Positions 27,042-35,262 are shown, counted from the stretch's first letter. The stretch: 64,000 bases of DNA from Paenibacillus brasilensis (GCF_009363115.1 NZ_CP045298.1:3407501-3471500); one strand, 5' to 3'. A program made the numbers and translations. Notes: generated from the sequence alone by a model not told the origin.

Positions 27042-27472
27042 GCAAAAAGAAGGGAAGCACTAACCGCTATAAGGCTAGGTTGAAAGTAGCCAAGTTGCAT
27101 GAAAAGATTCGTAATCAGCGTCAGGACTTCTTGCACAAAGTATCTTCCAAGATGATTAGCGAAAACCAAGTCATTGTCATGGAAGACCTTCGAGTAAAGA
27201 ACATGATGCAGAATCCTAAGCTTGCCAAGGCGATTAGTGAAGTATCCTGGAGTCTGTTTCGTTCAATGCTAGAATATAAAGCGAAGTGGTATGGACGTGA
27301 TCTGATGATTGCACCTAAGAACTACGCTAGTAGCCAATTATGCTCATGTTGCGGTTACAAAAATGCAGATGTGAAGAATCTTGGCTTGCGTGAATGGACT
27401 TGCCCAGAATGCAACGCGCATCACGATAGAGATATAAACGCAGCCAACAACCTTCTGAAACTCGCAATGTAA
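26999..27472 (+). pseudogene. TnpB (IS200/IS605 family) C-terminal fragment
   Basis: The frame picks up TnpB sequence at about [33 protein letters not shown] and runs to the natural end. The second RuvC Glu (VIVMEDL), the zinc ribbon CSCC...CPEC and the last Asp ([10 protein letters not shown]) are present. The N-terminal half with the first RuvC Asp is missing, so it cannot cut DNA on its own. The 5' break point is at or before 27014 and abuts the EamA gene. Confidence 0.85.
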
Positions 27473-27576
27473 ATTGCATCTATTGGGATAGGGACTATCC
27501 TGTAAGCTTGGGTAAACTTGGAGCGGTTGCTCTATTGACCAAGAAGCACCCACCTCTTAGGTGGCGTGTAGTTCAC
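27470..27576 (+). ncRNA. Omega RNA 3' region and right end of the IS605-type element
   Basis: Downstream of the TnpB stop lies the characteristic right end: a hairpin CCACCTCTTAGGTGG (about 27549-27563) followed by GTAGTTCAC at 27568-27576, the usual boundary motif of this family. In TnpB systems this end is transcribed as the scaffold of the guide RNA, and host sequence after TTCA(C), here GCAAATCCGAAATC, would be the guide. Identification is by motif only. Confidence 0.65.
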
Positions 27577-27639
27577 GCAAATCCGAAATCTTAGCTGAGG
27601 CAGAACAACAGGTATGTGAAATATCTGATTCAATAACCA

Positions 27640-27745
27640 AAGTAGATTCCAGAAAAAATTAAACAACCGTTCCCCTATTGAATACTGAGAAACGGCTGCT
27701 GCTAAAAGTGTCTTTTTAGTCCTGTCTACTTGATAGGGGTATGGC
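27640..27745 (+). mobile_element. 3' end remnant of an IS3-family element
   Basis: A frame reads QKKLNNRSPIEY then stop, the typical OrfB C-terminus of IS3/IS150-type elements, and the following CTGTCTACTTGATAGGGGT matches the right end of the longer element at 60005-61304 (CTGTCTATTTGACAGGGGT). The rest of the element is gone. Confidence 0.6.
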
Positions 27746-27891
27746 CATAGCAACATTAACCGTAAAAGTAACCTCCCAATAAGTCATCATAAGCAAGTAT
27801 AACTACGGTTCCCGGGCTAAGTATCTAATTAGACAAAGCACTGCGATGCGTCTTATAGTAGGAATATAATCGGACAGAGGAGTAGAGAACT

Positions 27892-28902
27892 GTGGGAAAA
27901 GCGACAATCGGGGATGTGGCGTCGCGCGCCGGCGTATCCAAAAGCACCGTATCCCAATTTCTAAACAAAAGATACCAGCATATGGGTCAGGAGACGCGGA
28001 TCAAAATCGAAGAAGCGATCAAGGCCCTCGACTACCGGCCCAACGTGCTTGCCAGAGGGCTGAAGCAGAAGCGGACTGGTGCGGTCGGCGTCATCGTGGC
28101 CAACATTATGCACCGGCTCTCCACGGAAATCTGCCGGGGCATCGAGGACTATTGCCAGGAGCAGAATATCAGCGTCATTCTGTGTAACAGCGACGAGGAC
28201 GGGGAAAAGGAGAAGAAATATGCCGAAATGCTGCAGACCAAGCAGGTCGACGGTATAATTCTCTTGCCTACGGGCAAGAACGGGCCATTATATGAAAGCC
28301 TCGCCGAGCAGGGATATCCGATCCTCTTCATGGACCGTCGCGTAAAAAACGTAAAAGCGGATACAATTGTGGTCAATAACCGGGAGGCAGTCACCCGGGC
28401 AGTGGAGCATCTGGCGTCGCTGGGGCATCGGAGCATCGCCTTGGCTACGGGACCGCTCACAATCAGCACGCGAACCGAGCGGACGGAGGGGTTCCGGGCG
28501 GCCATGAGTGTGCTCGGTCTGGACTACGAGATATGTAACAACATCATTAATGCGGAGATTTCCTTGCTTAAAGACCGCTTTCGCAAGCGATTAGAGGGGC
28601 CGGAGCCGCCGACGGCGCTCATTGCGGGTAATGATCTGGTTCTGCTTGAAGCACTTGCTTTTGTTAAGGAACAGGGGCTGCGGGTGCCAGAGGATTTGGC
28701 GCTGGTCGCATTCGACAACATTCCATTCGCCCACCTGTTGACGCCGACGCTGACGACGATCAACCAGCCTTCGCTGGAGATGGGCAGAAAGGCGGCTGAG
28801 CGCTTGATCACCCGCATCCGGTCGGAGAAGGCGCCGGATGCGGCCGAGTTCGTCTTTGAATGCGAGCTTGCGGTGCGAGCATCATCTGGTCAGGCCCGTT
28901 GA
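27892..28902 (+). CDS. LacI/GalR-family transcriptional regulator
   Basis: 336 residues starting with GTG behind GAGGAG. N-terminal helix-turn-helix ATIGDVASRAGVSKSTVSQFLN and hinge helix RPNVLARGLKQKRTGAVGVIV are followed by a sugar-binding periplasmic-like domain ending FDNIPFAHLLTPTLTTINQP. It lies upstream of the sugar operon at 29437-34029 and probably regulates it through the paired palindromes at 29349-29374. The effector sugar is unknown. A strong terminator follows, so the regulator gene is transcribed separately. Confidence 0.9.
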   Translation: MGKATIGDVASRAGVSKSTVSQFLNKRYQHMGQETRIKIEEAIKALDYRPNVLARGLKQKRTGAVGVIVANIMHRLSTEICRGIEDYCQEQNISVILCNSDEDGEKEKKYAEMLQTKQVDGIILLPTGKNGPLYESLAEQGYPILFMDRRVKNVKADTIVVNNREAVTRAVEHLASLGHRSIALATGPLTISTRTERTEGFRAAMSVLGLDYEICNNIINAEISLLKDRFRKRLEGPEPPTALIAGNDLVLLEALAFVKEQGLRVPEDLALVAFDNIPFAHLLTPTLTTINQPSLEMGRKAAERLITRIRSEKAPDAAEFVFECELAVRASSGQAR

Positions 28903-28931
28903 ATGTGTTGAGAGGGACAAAATTCATTTTT

Positions 28932-28974
28932 AACAAAGACAGCTTCAGGTCTGGGACCGGGAGCTGTCTTTGTT
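28932..28974 (+). terminator. Terminator of the LacI-family gene
   Basis: AACAAAGACAGCT (28932-28944) pairs perfectly with AGCTGTCTTTGTT (28962-28974). Confidence 0.75.
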
Positions 28975-29215
28975 GTAGTACGCCTAGCAATGGGCGATAT
29001 CTTGAGGGTGAAAGTCCAGAACTGGGGCTGGCGAGTAACTAACGTTAAATATAGACCAGGTTTGCACCGCGAGGCGGAATCTGATAGAAGCAGGAGACAA
29101 AAACACGGGCCAAGGAACACGATCTGGATTTGAGGCCAGAGCTAGTTGGAAGAGTAACCTACGAACAACGCCAATGACCGTGGGTGGAAAAGTGACGTTT
29201 TTATACTGGGAATAC
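28975..29215 (+). ncRNA. Group II intron 5' fragment (domain I-like), no reverse transcriptase
   Basis: The stretch contains segments characteristic of bacterial group II intron RNA: TTGAGGGTGAAAGTCC, GACCAGGTTTGCACCGCGAGG, GAATCTGATAGAAGCAGGAGAC, GGGCCAAGGAACACGA and GTTGGAAGAGTAACC in the usual order. No intron-encoded protein, domain V or 3' end follows before the sugar operon promoter, so it is a truncated relic. It lies between the regulator and its probable target operon. Exact ends are uncertain. Confidence 0.65.
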
Positions 29216-29304
29216 CCGTTGACCGATAAATTCCTTCACTGGATGCAATCACCTGGGCCTATTTTCTCCCTTTTAGAATTAAGATAACGCTTTAATGAAA
29301 GGGC

Positions 29305-29375
29305 TTGCAAAACGAAAACGCCAGGATTATAATGAACTCAAGAATTATGTAAACCGGTTTACTAAATCGATTTAC
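29305..29375 (+). promoter_or_regulatory. Promoter and paired LacI-type operators of the sugar operon
   Basis: TTGCAA (29305-29310), 17-bp spacer, TATAAT (29328-29333). Just downstream are two palindromes: GTAAACCGGTTTAC at 29349-29362, perfect over 14 bp, and TAAATCGATTTA at 29363-29374, perfect over 12 bp. The central CG step and size are typical of LacI/GalR operators. Their place over the transcription start implies repression by roadblock or occlusion, with the LacI-family protein upstream as the likely ligand-responsive repressor. Confidence 0.72.
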
Positions 29376-29436
29376 AAAGAGATTGGCTTTTCTGGGAACC
29401 TCATAGGTCGATCTGAGCATGAAGGAGGATGACAAT

Positions 29437-30309
29437 ATGAAGGCGGTCTTTGTTCCAACCTCTGTATTTGGCAATACACCCGGCCTGCAGCATGAATGGA
29501 CGCCGACGGTTCGCGCCGCCGGCGCAGACGGCATCGAAATCAGGCGAGAATTGTTCCCGCCGAGCAAGTTGCCGCTTGCGGATTGCTGCGAAGCCAACCG
29601 GAACAGCGGCTTGCGCTGCGTATATTCGGTTCCGATGGAGCTGTGGGACGAATCCGGAAGGCTGAATGAAACGCAGCTGTCGGAGATTCTGGAGGAGGCG
29701 GCGATTCTAAGGCCGGAGATGCTGAAGGTATCGCTTGGGCATTTCATGGCAGCGGCCGAGGCCGATACAGAGGAAAACGTGACGGAAGCACCCGGGGTCC
29801 GGAAGGCTTCGGAAGGCCAGGCAAGCCGGAGCAGCGACGAGCAGCTGACCCGTCTGGGGGGCCTGCTTGATCAGTACCGGGTCTTGCATGGACAGTTGAC
29901 CCTACTGATCGAGAACGACCAAACGCCACATGGAGGCAACGCCGGAAATTTGAAAGCGTTCTTCCAGACGGTGGAGCGTTCCGGGCTCGACGGAGTGCGA
30001 ATGACGTTCGATACCGGCAACTGGATGTATGCAGGAGAGGAGCCCGTGAAGGCGGCGCTGGATTTGGCTCCTTACACCGCCTACATTCACTGCAAGCATG
30101 TCGTATATTCGGACGACAATGCTTTGCAAACGGTTCCCATTCCCCAGGAAGAAGATGCGTTCTGGCGAGTGCTGTTGGCTTATTTGCCGGAACGCGCGTT
30201 CCGGGCGATTGAGTTTACGATTCCTGGACCGGATAGTCTTTCAGGATATTTGAAGATGCTACGGCAAGCTCAAGGCATGCCTGAAAAGGGACGAAAAGAG
30301 AGAGACTGA
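29437..30309 (+). CDS. Sugar phosphate isomerase/epimerase-like TIM-barrel protein
   Basis: 290-residue member of the xylose isomerase-like/AP-endonuclease 2 superfamily. Metal-ligand segments can be read: TLLIENDQ (Glu), MTFDTGNWMY (Asp) and YIHCKHVVYS (His), with ending AIEFTIPGPDS (Glu). Such proteins isomerise or epimerise ketoses or act on related polyols. AAGGAGGATGACAAT precedes ATG 29437. First gene of the operon; substrate unknown. Confidence 0.75.
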   Translation: MKAVFVPTSVFGNTPGLQHEWTPTVRAAGADGIEIRRELFPPSKLPLADCCEANRNSGLRCVYSVPMELWDESGRLNETQLSEILEEAAILRPEMLKVSLGHFMAAAEADTEENVTEAPGVRKASEGQASRSSDEQLTRLGGLLDQYRVLHGQLTLLIENDQTPHGGNAGNLKAFFQTVERSGLDGVRMTFDTGNWMYAGEEPVKAALDLAPYTAYIHCKHVVYSDDNALQTVPIPQEEDAFWRVLLAYLPERAFRAIEFTIPGPDSLSGYLKMLRQAQGMPEKGRKERD

Positions 30310-30325
30310 AGGAGGAATGGCAGTC

Positions 30326-31288
30326 ATGTTAAAAGATTCGGTAACTTTTGGAGAGGCTATGGTCATGTTCGTAGCGGGCCAACCCGGCCCCTTGAAGGAC
30401 ATTGACACCTTCATCCGCCGCCTCGCCGGGGCGGAGGTTAATGTTGCCGTCGGCCTCTCGAGACTTGGACTATCTTCTGGGTGGATCAGCAGGCTGGGCG
30501 AGGATGCCTTCGGCAATTATATCGCGGAGTATCTCGCCAGGGAGCAGGTGGACATCCACGGGATTACCCACGATTCCCGCTATCCCACCGGGTTCCAGCT
30601 GAAGTCGAAGGTGCTGGAGGGCGATCCGCAAGTGCAGTATTTCCGGAAAGGTTCCGCCGCAAGCTCGCTTGGCGAGGCTGATGTAGACTCCGGCTATCTG
30701 ACCGGCTTCCGACATCTGCACATGACCGGCATTCCGCCCGCGCTGACGAAGAGCACACGCGCATTCGCCTATGCGGCGATGGAGACGATGAAGGGTGCGG
30801 GCAGGTCCGTCTCTTTTGACCCCAATCTGCGTCCTTCGCTCTGGTCTTCGAAAGAGGAGATGAGGGCGGTCATTAACGATCTGGCCTGCCGGGCGGACTG
30901 GGTGCTGCCGGGGATCGAAGAGGGGGAATTCCTGACTGGCTCAAGGGACCCGCAGAAAATCGCCGATTTTTATCTGAACCAGGGCGTTTCGCTTGTTGCC
31001 GTCAAGCTGGGACCGGAAGGAGCATATTTCCGCACCCCGAATGAAGAGGGGACGGTTCAGGGCTTCAAGGTGAAGAAGGTTGTGGATACGGTCGGGGCCG
31101 GGGATGGCTTTGCCACAGGCTTGATCGCGGGACTTCTGAGGGGGTTAAGCATCACCGAAGCAATTCGGCAGGGAAACGCAATTGGCTCGATTGCGGTGCA
31201 GTCTGTAGGCGACCACGACGGATACCCGACTAAGGAAGAGCTTAAGGCATATCTTCACTATCATCTGACAGGAGTGAGAACGAGATGA
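30326..31288 (+). CDS. PfkB-family sugar kinase (2-keto-3-deoxygluconate kinase-like)
   Basis: 320-residue ribokinase-fold enzyme. N-terminal GGxG-type region (RRLAGAEVNVAVGLSRLGL) and the C-terminal catalytic signature DTVGAGDGFATGLIAGLL with the base Asp. Overall it is closest to KdgK-type kinases, but the neighbours do not include KDPG aldolase, so the true substrate may be another keto sugar. ATG 30326 has AAGGAGG about 10 nt upstream; ATG 30317 is too close. Its stop overlaps the next start by 4 bp (ATGA). Confidence 0.8.
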   Translation: MLKDSVTFGEAMVMFVAGQPGPLKDIDTFIRRLAGAEVNVAVGLSRLGLSSGWISRLGEDAFGNYIAEYLAREQVDIHGITHDSRYPTGFQLKSKVLEGDPQVQYFRKGSAASSLGEADVDSGYLTGFRHLHMTGIPPALTKSTRAFAYAAMETMKGAGRSVSFDPNLRPSLWSSKEEMRAVINDLACRADWVLPGIEEGEFLTGSRDPQKIADFYLNQGVSLVAVKLGPEGAYFRTPNEEGTVQGFKVKKVVDTVGAGDGFATGLIAGLLRGLSITEAIRQGNAIGSIAVQSVGDHDGYPTKEELKAYLHYHLTGVRTR

Positions 31289-32586
31289 ACAACTCGAACA
31301 AAGGCGGCTTTGTCGCTTCGCGCTGGCTGCGTCTGATACCGATTGTCTTTGTAACGTACAGCCTTGCCTATCTCGACCGGGCGAACTACAGCTTCGGTGC
31401 GGCTGCCGGCATGGCCAAGGATTTGCAAATTTCGGCGGGGATGTCTTCACTGCTGGGCGCGCTCTTCTTCTTAGGGTACTTCTTCTTCCAGGTGCCGGGC
31501 GCCCATTACGCCGAGAACAAGAGCGCCAAGAAGCTCGTGTTCGGTTCGCTGATTTTGTGGGGACTGCTGGCGGCAGCTACTGGTATCGTCCATAACGTTC
31601 ATGTTCTCATCGTTATCCGGTTCTGTCTCGGCGTTGTTGAAAGCGCAGTCATGCCTGCAATGCTTGTCTTTCTGAGCCGCTGGTTCACGAAAAAAGAGCG
31701 CTCACGCGCCAACACCTTTCTCATCCTTGGCAATCCCGCAACCGTGCTGTGGATGTCGATTGTCTCCGGTTATCTCGTAGCTGCTGTCGGCTGGAGATGG
31801 ATGTTCATCATTGAAGGTCTGCCTCCGATTATTTGGGCGTTCTTCTGGTGGAAGCTCGTCAACGACAAGCCTGCGGAAGCGAACTGGCTGACCTCACAGG
31901 AGAAAAAAGAGCTTGAGAGTGCTTTGCATGAAGAACAGAAGGGACTGAAGCCTGTCAAGAACTACGGCGAAGCGTTCCGATCGCCGCTTGTCATCCGTCT
32001 GTGCCTGCAGTATTTCTTCTGGAGCATTGGTGTCTACGGCTTCGTAATGTGGCTTCCTTCGATTATCAAGGTCGCTCCGGACATGAGCATGGTTGCCACA
32101 GGGTGGCTGACCTCCATACCTTATGTGCTCGCGGTAATCGGCATGCTGACAGCGTCATACTTTTCGGATAAGATGGAGAACCGTAAAGCCTTTGTCTGGC
32201 CGTTTCTGATGGTAGGCGCCGTCGCCTTCTACGCTTCTTATTTGCTGGGAGCGGATCATTTCTGGATTTCCTTTATTCTGCTAATCATCGCCGGCGCAGC
32301 CATGTATGCCCCTTACGGACCGTTTTTCGCCATCATGCCGGAAATTTTGCCCCGGAACGTCTCAGGCGGCGCCATGGCGCTGATTAACAGTATGGGGGCG
32401 CTCGGTTCTTTTGCCGGATCGTACATCGTCGGCTACCTGAACAGCTCCACTGGCGGCTTCGGCGCTTCATATCTCTTTATGGCCGGTTCGCTTCTGCTGT
32501 CCGCAATTTTGACTATAACCGTGGGCAGATCCCGGAAAGCGGCGGAATCGTCTACGGAGGGAAAGCTTGAGGTGCCTACAAGATGA
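31285..32586 (+). CDS. MFS transporter, anion:cation symporter (hexuronate/galactonate) family
   Basis: 433 residues, 12 membrane helices. RLIPIVFVTYSLAYLDRANYSFGAAAGMAKDLQIS is the family signature at helix 1, with GVYGFVMWLPSIIK in the second half. Family members import sugar acids such as hexuronates, galactonate or glucarate with protons. Translation is coupled to the kinase (ATGA overlap) and to the next gene (ATGA overlap at 32583), so the pathway substrate is probably an acidic or keto sugar. Confidence 0.85.
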   Translation: MNNSNKGGFVASRWLRLIPIVFVTYSLAYLDRANYSFGAAAGMAKDLQISAGMSSLLGALFFLGYFFFQVPGAHYAENKSAKKLVFGSLILWGLLAAATGIVHNVHVLIVIRFCLGVVESAVMPAMLVFLSRWFTKKERSRANTFLILGNPATVLWMSIVSGYLVAAVGWRWMFIIEGLPPIIWAFFWWKLVNDKPAEANWLTSQEKKELESALHEEQKGLKPVKNYGEAFRSPLVIRLCLQYFFWSIGVYGFVMWLPSIIKVAPDMSMVATGWLTSIPYVLAVIGMLTASYFSDKMENRKAFVWPFLMVGAVAFYASYLLGADHFWISFILLIIAGAAMYAPYGPFFAIMPEILPRNVSGGAMALINSMGALGSFAGSYIVGYLNSSTGGFGASYLFMAGSLLLSAILTITVGRSRKAAESSTEGKLEVPTR

Positions 32587-33332
32587 ACATTCAACTGGCG
32601 CTGGACCGGATGAGCATACAGGAGGCCATCAATATGGGGAGATTGGCGGAGCCTTATATCGATTGGATCGAAGTCGGCACTTCGCTGATCAAAGAATTTG
32701 GCATGGCGTCCGTGGAAGCGATAAAGCGTGAGTTTCCCCACAAGACAATCGTAGCGGATGTCAAAACCTTCGATAACGCCAAATACGAGTTCGAGCTATG
32801 CTATAAGGCAGGGGCCGATGTGACGACAGTCATGGGCTCCGCTCCGTTAGTCACCGTTGATCTCTGCATGAAGACGGCGCGGACATGGGGCAGGCAGGTC
32901 ATGATCGACCTGCTCCATACGACGCCGGAGGAACAGGCTGCACTTGCCCGGTACCGGGAGGCAGTCCATTGCGTCCATGTCAGCAAGGACCAGCAGGAGG
33001 GCGGCGGCTCCCGCCTGACTGGGTCGGGCGCATATGAAGCCACTACGGATACCGATGAGAGCGGGATCAATAGAACCAGTGGGATCGGTGCTAGCGACGC
33101 GCTGCCCAGAGGTATAGTTTCCGACGTATCTAGTGTCCGCGGTTCCACATGCGAAAGCCCAACGGGACTTCGGATCGCCGTTGCGGGCGGGATCACGCAG
33201 GAGTCGCTGCCGTGGGTGCTGGCGTTGGAGCCGGAGGTTCTCATTGTTGGCTCCGCCATTACGAAAGCCCCGGACCCCGCCTCCGCTGCCCGCGCGTTTC
33301 AGGACCGCATCCGGGAGTTGGGAAGAAGATAA
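32583..33332 (+). CDS. hxlA: 3-hexulose-6-phosphate synthase-like (OMP decarboxylase superfamily) with an insertion
   Basis: 249 residues against about 210 for the family. MNIQLALDRMSIQEAI, IDWIEVGTSLIKEFG and the signature ADVKTFDNAKYEFE (D-x-K-x-x-D) identify the HPS/KGPDC group, which joins formaldehyde to ribulose-5-phosphate or decarboxylates 3-keto-gulonate-6-phosphate. Between CVHVSKD and AVAGGI there are about 68 residues where relatives have about 30, low in complexity and rich in Ser, Thr and Gly. The rest of the barrel, including PEVLIVGSAIT, is intact. The symbol is by family and by the adjacent isomerase. Confidence 0.8.
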   Translation: MNIQLALDRMSIQEAINMGRLAEPYIDWIEVGTSLIKEFGMASVEAIKREFPHKTIVADVKTFDNAKYEFELCYKAGADVTTVMGSAPLVTVDLCMKTARTWGRQVMIDLLHTTPEEQAALARYREAVHCVHVSKDQQEGGGSRLTGSGAYEATTDTDESGINRTSGIGASDALPRGIVSDVSSVRGSTCESPTGLRIAVAGGITQESLPWVLALEPEVLIVGSAITKAPDPASAARAFQDRIRELGRR

Positions 33333-33480
33333 CGGGACCTCAAGCGGTTTACCACTGAACAGATTATATATACAAACTAAAAAAGCACCGTCCGAGTTGC
33401 GGATTTCATTCCAGCCGAATGGTTTCGAATGCGGATGGATTCTGCTTGATCGCGAATAGAGAAGGAGAGACTGAACGATT

Positions 33481-34029
33481 ATGAACAAGCTAATGACTAT
33501 ACTCGCGGAAGCCCGTGCTGTGCTGGAGCGGGTAGACGAGGGCGTTGTTAACGAGACGGCCGCCCTTCTGGCAGGCGCGCCCCGGATCTTCGTTGTAGGT
33601 GAAGGCCGCTCGGGCCTGATGGCCAAATCCTTTGCTATGCGGCTGATGCACCTCGGTGCGACCTCGTATGTGATCGGAGAGACGATCACTCCTTCGATAG
33701 CCGTGGGTGATTATGTGGTCGCCGTCTCCGGCTCCGGAACAACGCATGGCGTCGTCTGGACTGCAGAGAAGGCGCGGGAGCTTGGTGCATCGGTTATCGC
33801 CCTGACGACTGACGCCGAATCCCCGCTCGCCCGGTCCGCCGTGCGGGTGCTCGCCATTCCGGCGGCGACGAAGCACCGCCGCGAAGGCGAAGGCGCCAGC
33901 GTGCAGCCGCTAGGCTCGCTGTTTGACCAATGCGTCCACCTTGTGCTAGACGCGGTCTGCCTGTGCTACGCAGAGTCTCGCGGCGTAGACAACGCCGCTG
34001 CGTTCAAGCAGCACAGCAATTTGGAATAG
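33481..34029 (+). CDS. hxlB: 6-phospho-3-hexuloisomerase (SIS domain)
   Basis: 182 residues, the usual length. IFVVGEGRSGLMAKSFAMRLMHLGATSYVIGETITPSI and AVSGSGTTHGVV are the sugar-isomerase-domain loops of PHI, which converts 3-hexulose-6-phosphate and fructose-6-phosphate. GAAGGAGAGACTGAACGATT precedes the ATG. The pair with hxlA constitutes ribulose monophosphate chemistry. It is separated from hxlA by 148 bp with no clear terminator, so likely the same operon. Confidence 0.88.
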   Translation: MNKLMTILAEARAVLERVDEGVVNETAALLAGAPRIFVVGEGRSGLMAKSFAMRLMHLGATSYVIGETITPSIAVGDYVVAVSGSGTTHGVVWTAEKARELGASVIALTTDAESPLARSAVRVLAIPAATKHRREGEGASVQPLGSLFDQCVHLVLDAVCLCYAESRGVDNAAAFKQHSNLE

Positions 34030-34060
34030 CGGCGCCGTTACTTCCACCGCACTCTAGAGT

Positions 34061-34100
34061 CAAGCCGCTCCGGTGATTAACAGCCTGAGCGGCTTGTTGT
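34061..34100 (+). terminator. Terminator of the sugar operon
   Basis: CAAGCCGCTC (34061-34070) pairs with GAGCGGCTTG (34087-34096), followed by TTGTGT. Confidence 0.65.
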
Positions 34101-34205
34101 GTGTTAGGCTTCCCCTCCGAAAGCTGAAACTAAGGAAATCTACTTTGGATATGTATTTTAACAAGAATGAATTAGTAAACGTTTATCGTAAAACGTCTCC
34201 GTTGC

Positions 34206-34288
34206 ATAAAAAATCCCCTCCACTGGTTCTTCATCTAGCTTACTACGTTAAGTAACCTAGACTCAAATCCAATTTCGGGGCTTAAGAG
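34206..34288. repeat. Direct repeat of about 82 bp, copy A
   Basis: Begins ATAAAAAATCCCCTCCACTG and ends CAATTTCGGGGCTTAAGAG. It differs from copy B at about three positions. Origin unknown; perhaps the duplicated end of a lost element. Confidence 0.8.
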
Positions 34289-34407
34289 GAATAGCTCAAT
34301 ATGCTGAGGTTAAAGATGGGGCTGCTTGGGTTAAATGGGAAGGCCAAATAAGCATGAATAAACCAAACAACAAGAGTGTGATTCCAAATGTGCTCCAAGT
34401 AAGTTGG

Positions 34408-34489
34408 ATAAAAAATCCCCTCCACTGGTTTTTCATCTAGCTTACTAGTTAAGTAACCTAGACTCAAATCCAATTTCGGGGCTTAAGAG
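34408..34489. repeat. Direct repeat of about 82 bp, copy B
   Basis: Second copy of the repeat at 34206-34288, separated by about 119 bp. The interval contains an open stretch reading AEVKDGAAWVKWEGQISMN that looks protein-like but has no start. The right edge of copy B abuts a truncated lipoprotein gene. Confidence 0.8.
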
Positions 34490-34699
34490 AGGTTATCAGG
34501 CTGCACTCTATTATTATCTATCACTCTTCTGCTGAGTTCTTGCGGCTCCATTTCTGATGTAGATAAATCTATTGCCAATCCAATGAAAGAGACAAGCGGT
34601 GCCGGGGTTAGCGATAGAGAGAGAATCAGGGTTGACGTAGAGACTGGATGCCAGTATTTTTCGAGGACTATGACACCCCGCCTGAATAGGGATGGATGA
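34487..34699 (+). pseudogene. 5'-truncated lipoprotein with a DUF6440-like tail
   Basis: A 70-codon open frame contains a hydrophobic stretch with lipobox (LLLSITLLLSSCGS), a Ser/Asp linker and an end RIRVDVETGCQYFSRTMTPRLNRDG that resembles the DUF6440 motif (V-D-x-E-T-G-x-x-Y...TP-x-L). There is no start codon before the in-frame TAA at 34484, exactly where repeat copy B ends. The repeat has probably replaced the promoter and first codons. Confidence 0.5.
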
Positions 34700-34718
34700 T
34701 TCTTTAATAGTCTCCTAG

Positions 34719-34763
34719 AAAAAATAACCGCTTGTCTTTAACAAGGACAAGCGGTTATTTTTT
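34719..34763. terminator. Perfect 18-bp stem terminator
   Basis: 34719-34736 (AAAAAATAACCGCTTGTC) pairs exactly with 34746-34763 across a 9-nt loop; works in both directions. It ends the lipoprotein remnant and borders the IS256 scrap. Confidence 0.85.
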
Positions 34764-35205
34764 GGGTCTGTCAATAATTTTGTGTAAGCTCTTTTAGGCA
34801 TAGTTTCCCCCGAGGGGAAAGTTGTGATTTTAACGCAAGTGTTGACCGACCCGATCCGGAAAAAAGACGGAAAACTGGAGGAGCATTTGTCCCCAGTTCT
34901 GGACACGTCCTGTCCATTTTCGAGTGACATCGACGGTGGCTAGATAAAGCATTTTAAGCAGAGCTTCATCGGTAGGAAAGATACTTTTCCCCTTTGTCAC
35001 TTTACGAAGCTGCCGGTGGTAACTCTCGATCATATTCGTCGTGTAGATGAGTTTGCGGATCTCGGGCGGGTACTTGAAAAAGGTAGCGAGCTCCTCCCAA
35101 TTGGTCCGCCAGGAGCGGATAATGAGGGGATATTTCGTACCCCAGACTTCCTCGAAATGGTCGAGTTCAAGCAAAGCTCCTTCTTCGGCTGCTTTGGCTG
35201 TGGTT
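34764..35205 (-). mobile_element. IS256-family element, 3' remnant with transposase C-terminus
   Basis: The minus strand (stop at 34830) encodes AAEEGALLELDHFEEVWG...YPLIIRSWRTNWEELATFFKYPPEIRKLIYTTNMIESYHRQLRKVTKGKSIFPTDEALLKMLYLA, the C-terminal part of IS256-type transposases including the catalytic Glu region (NMIES). The first 250 or so residues are missing. GGTCTGTCAATAATTTTGTG at about 34764 is the usual right terminal repeat; no left end is present. Confidence 0.85.
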
Positions 35206-35262
35206 AGCTATGACCTTGTTCAAGTAAAAATCTTCCCTGAGATGACCTCTTGTGGAAATGGA

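Noticed and set aside
30326..31288. Calling the kinase gene kdgK outright
   Set aside because: The family resemblance is fair, but no KDPG aldolase is present and the pathway points to hexulose phosphates, so the substrate is left open.
34206..34489. Two 82-bp repeats considered as a CRISPR array
   Set aside because: Only two units, far longer than CRISPR repeats, and no cas genes in the window.
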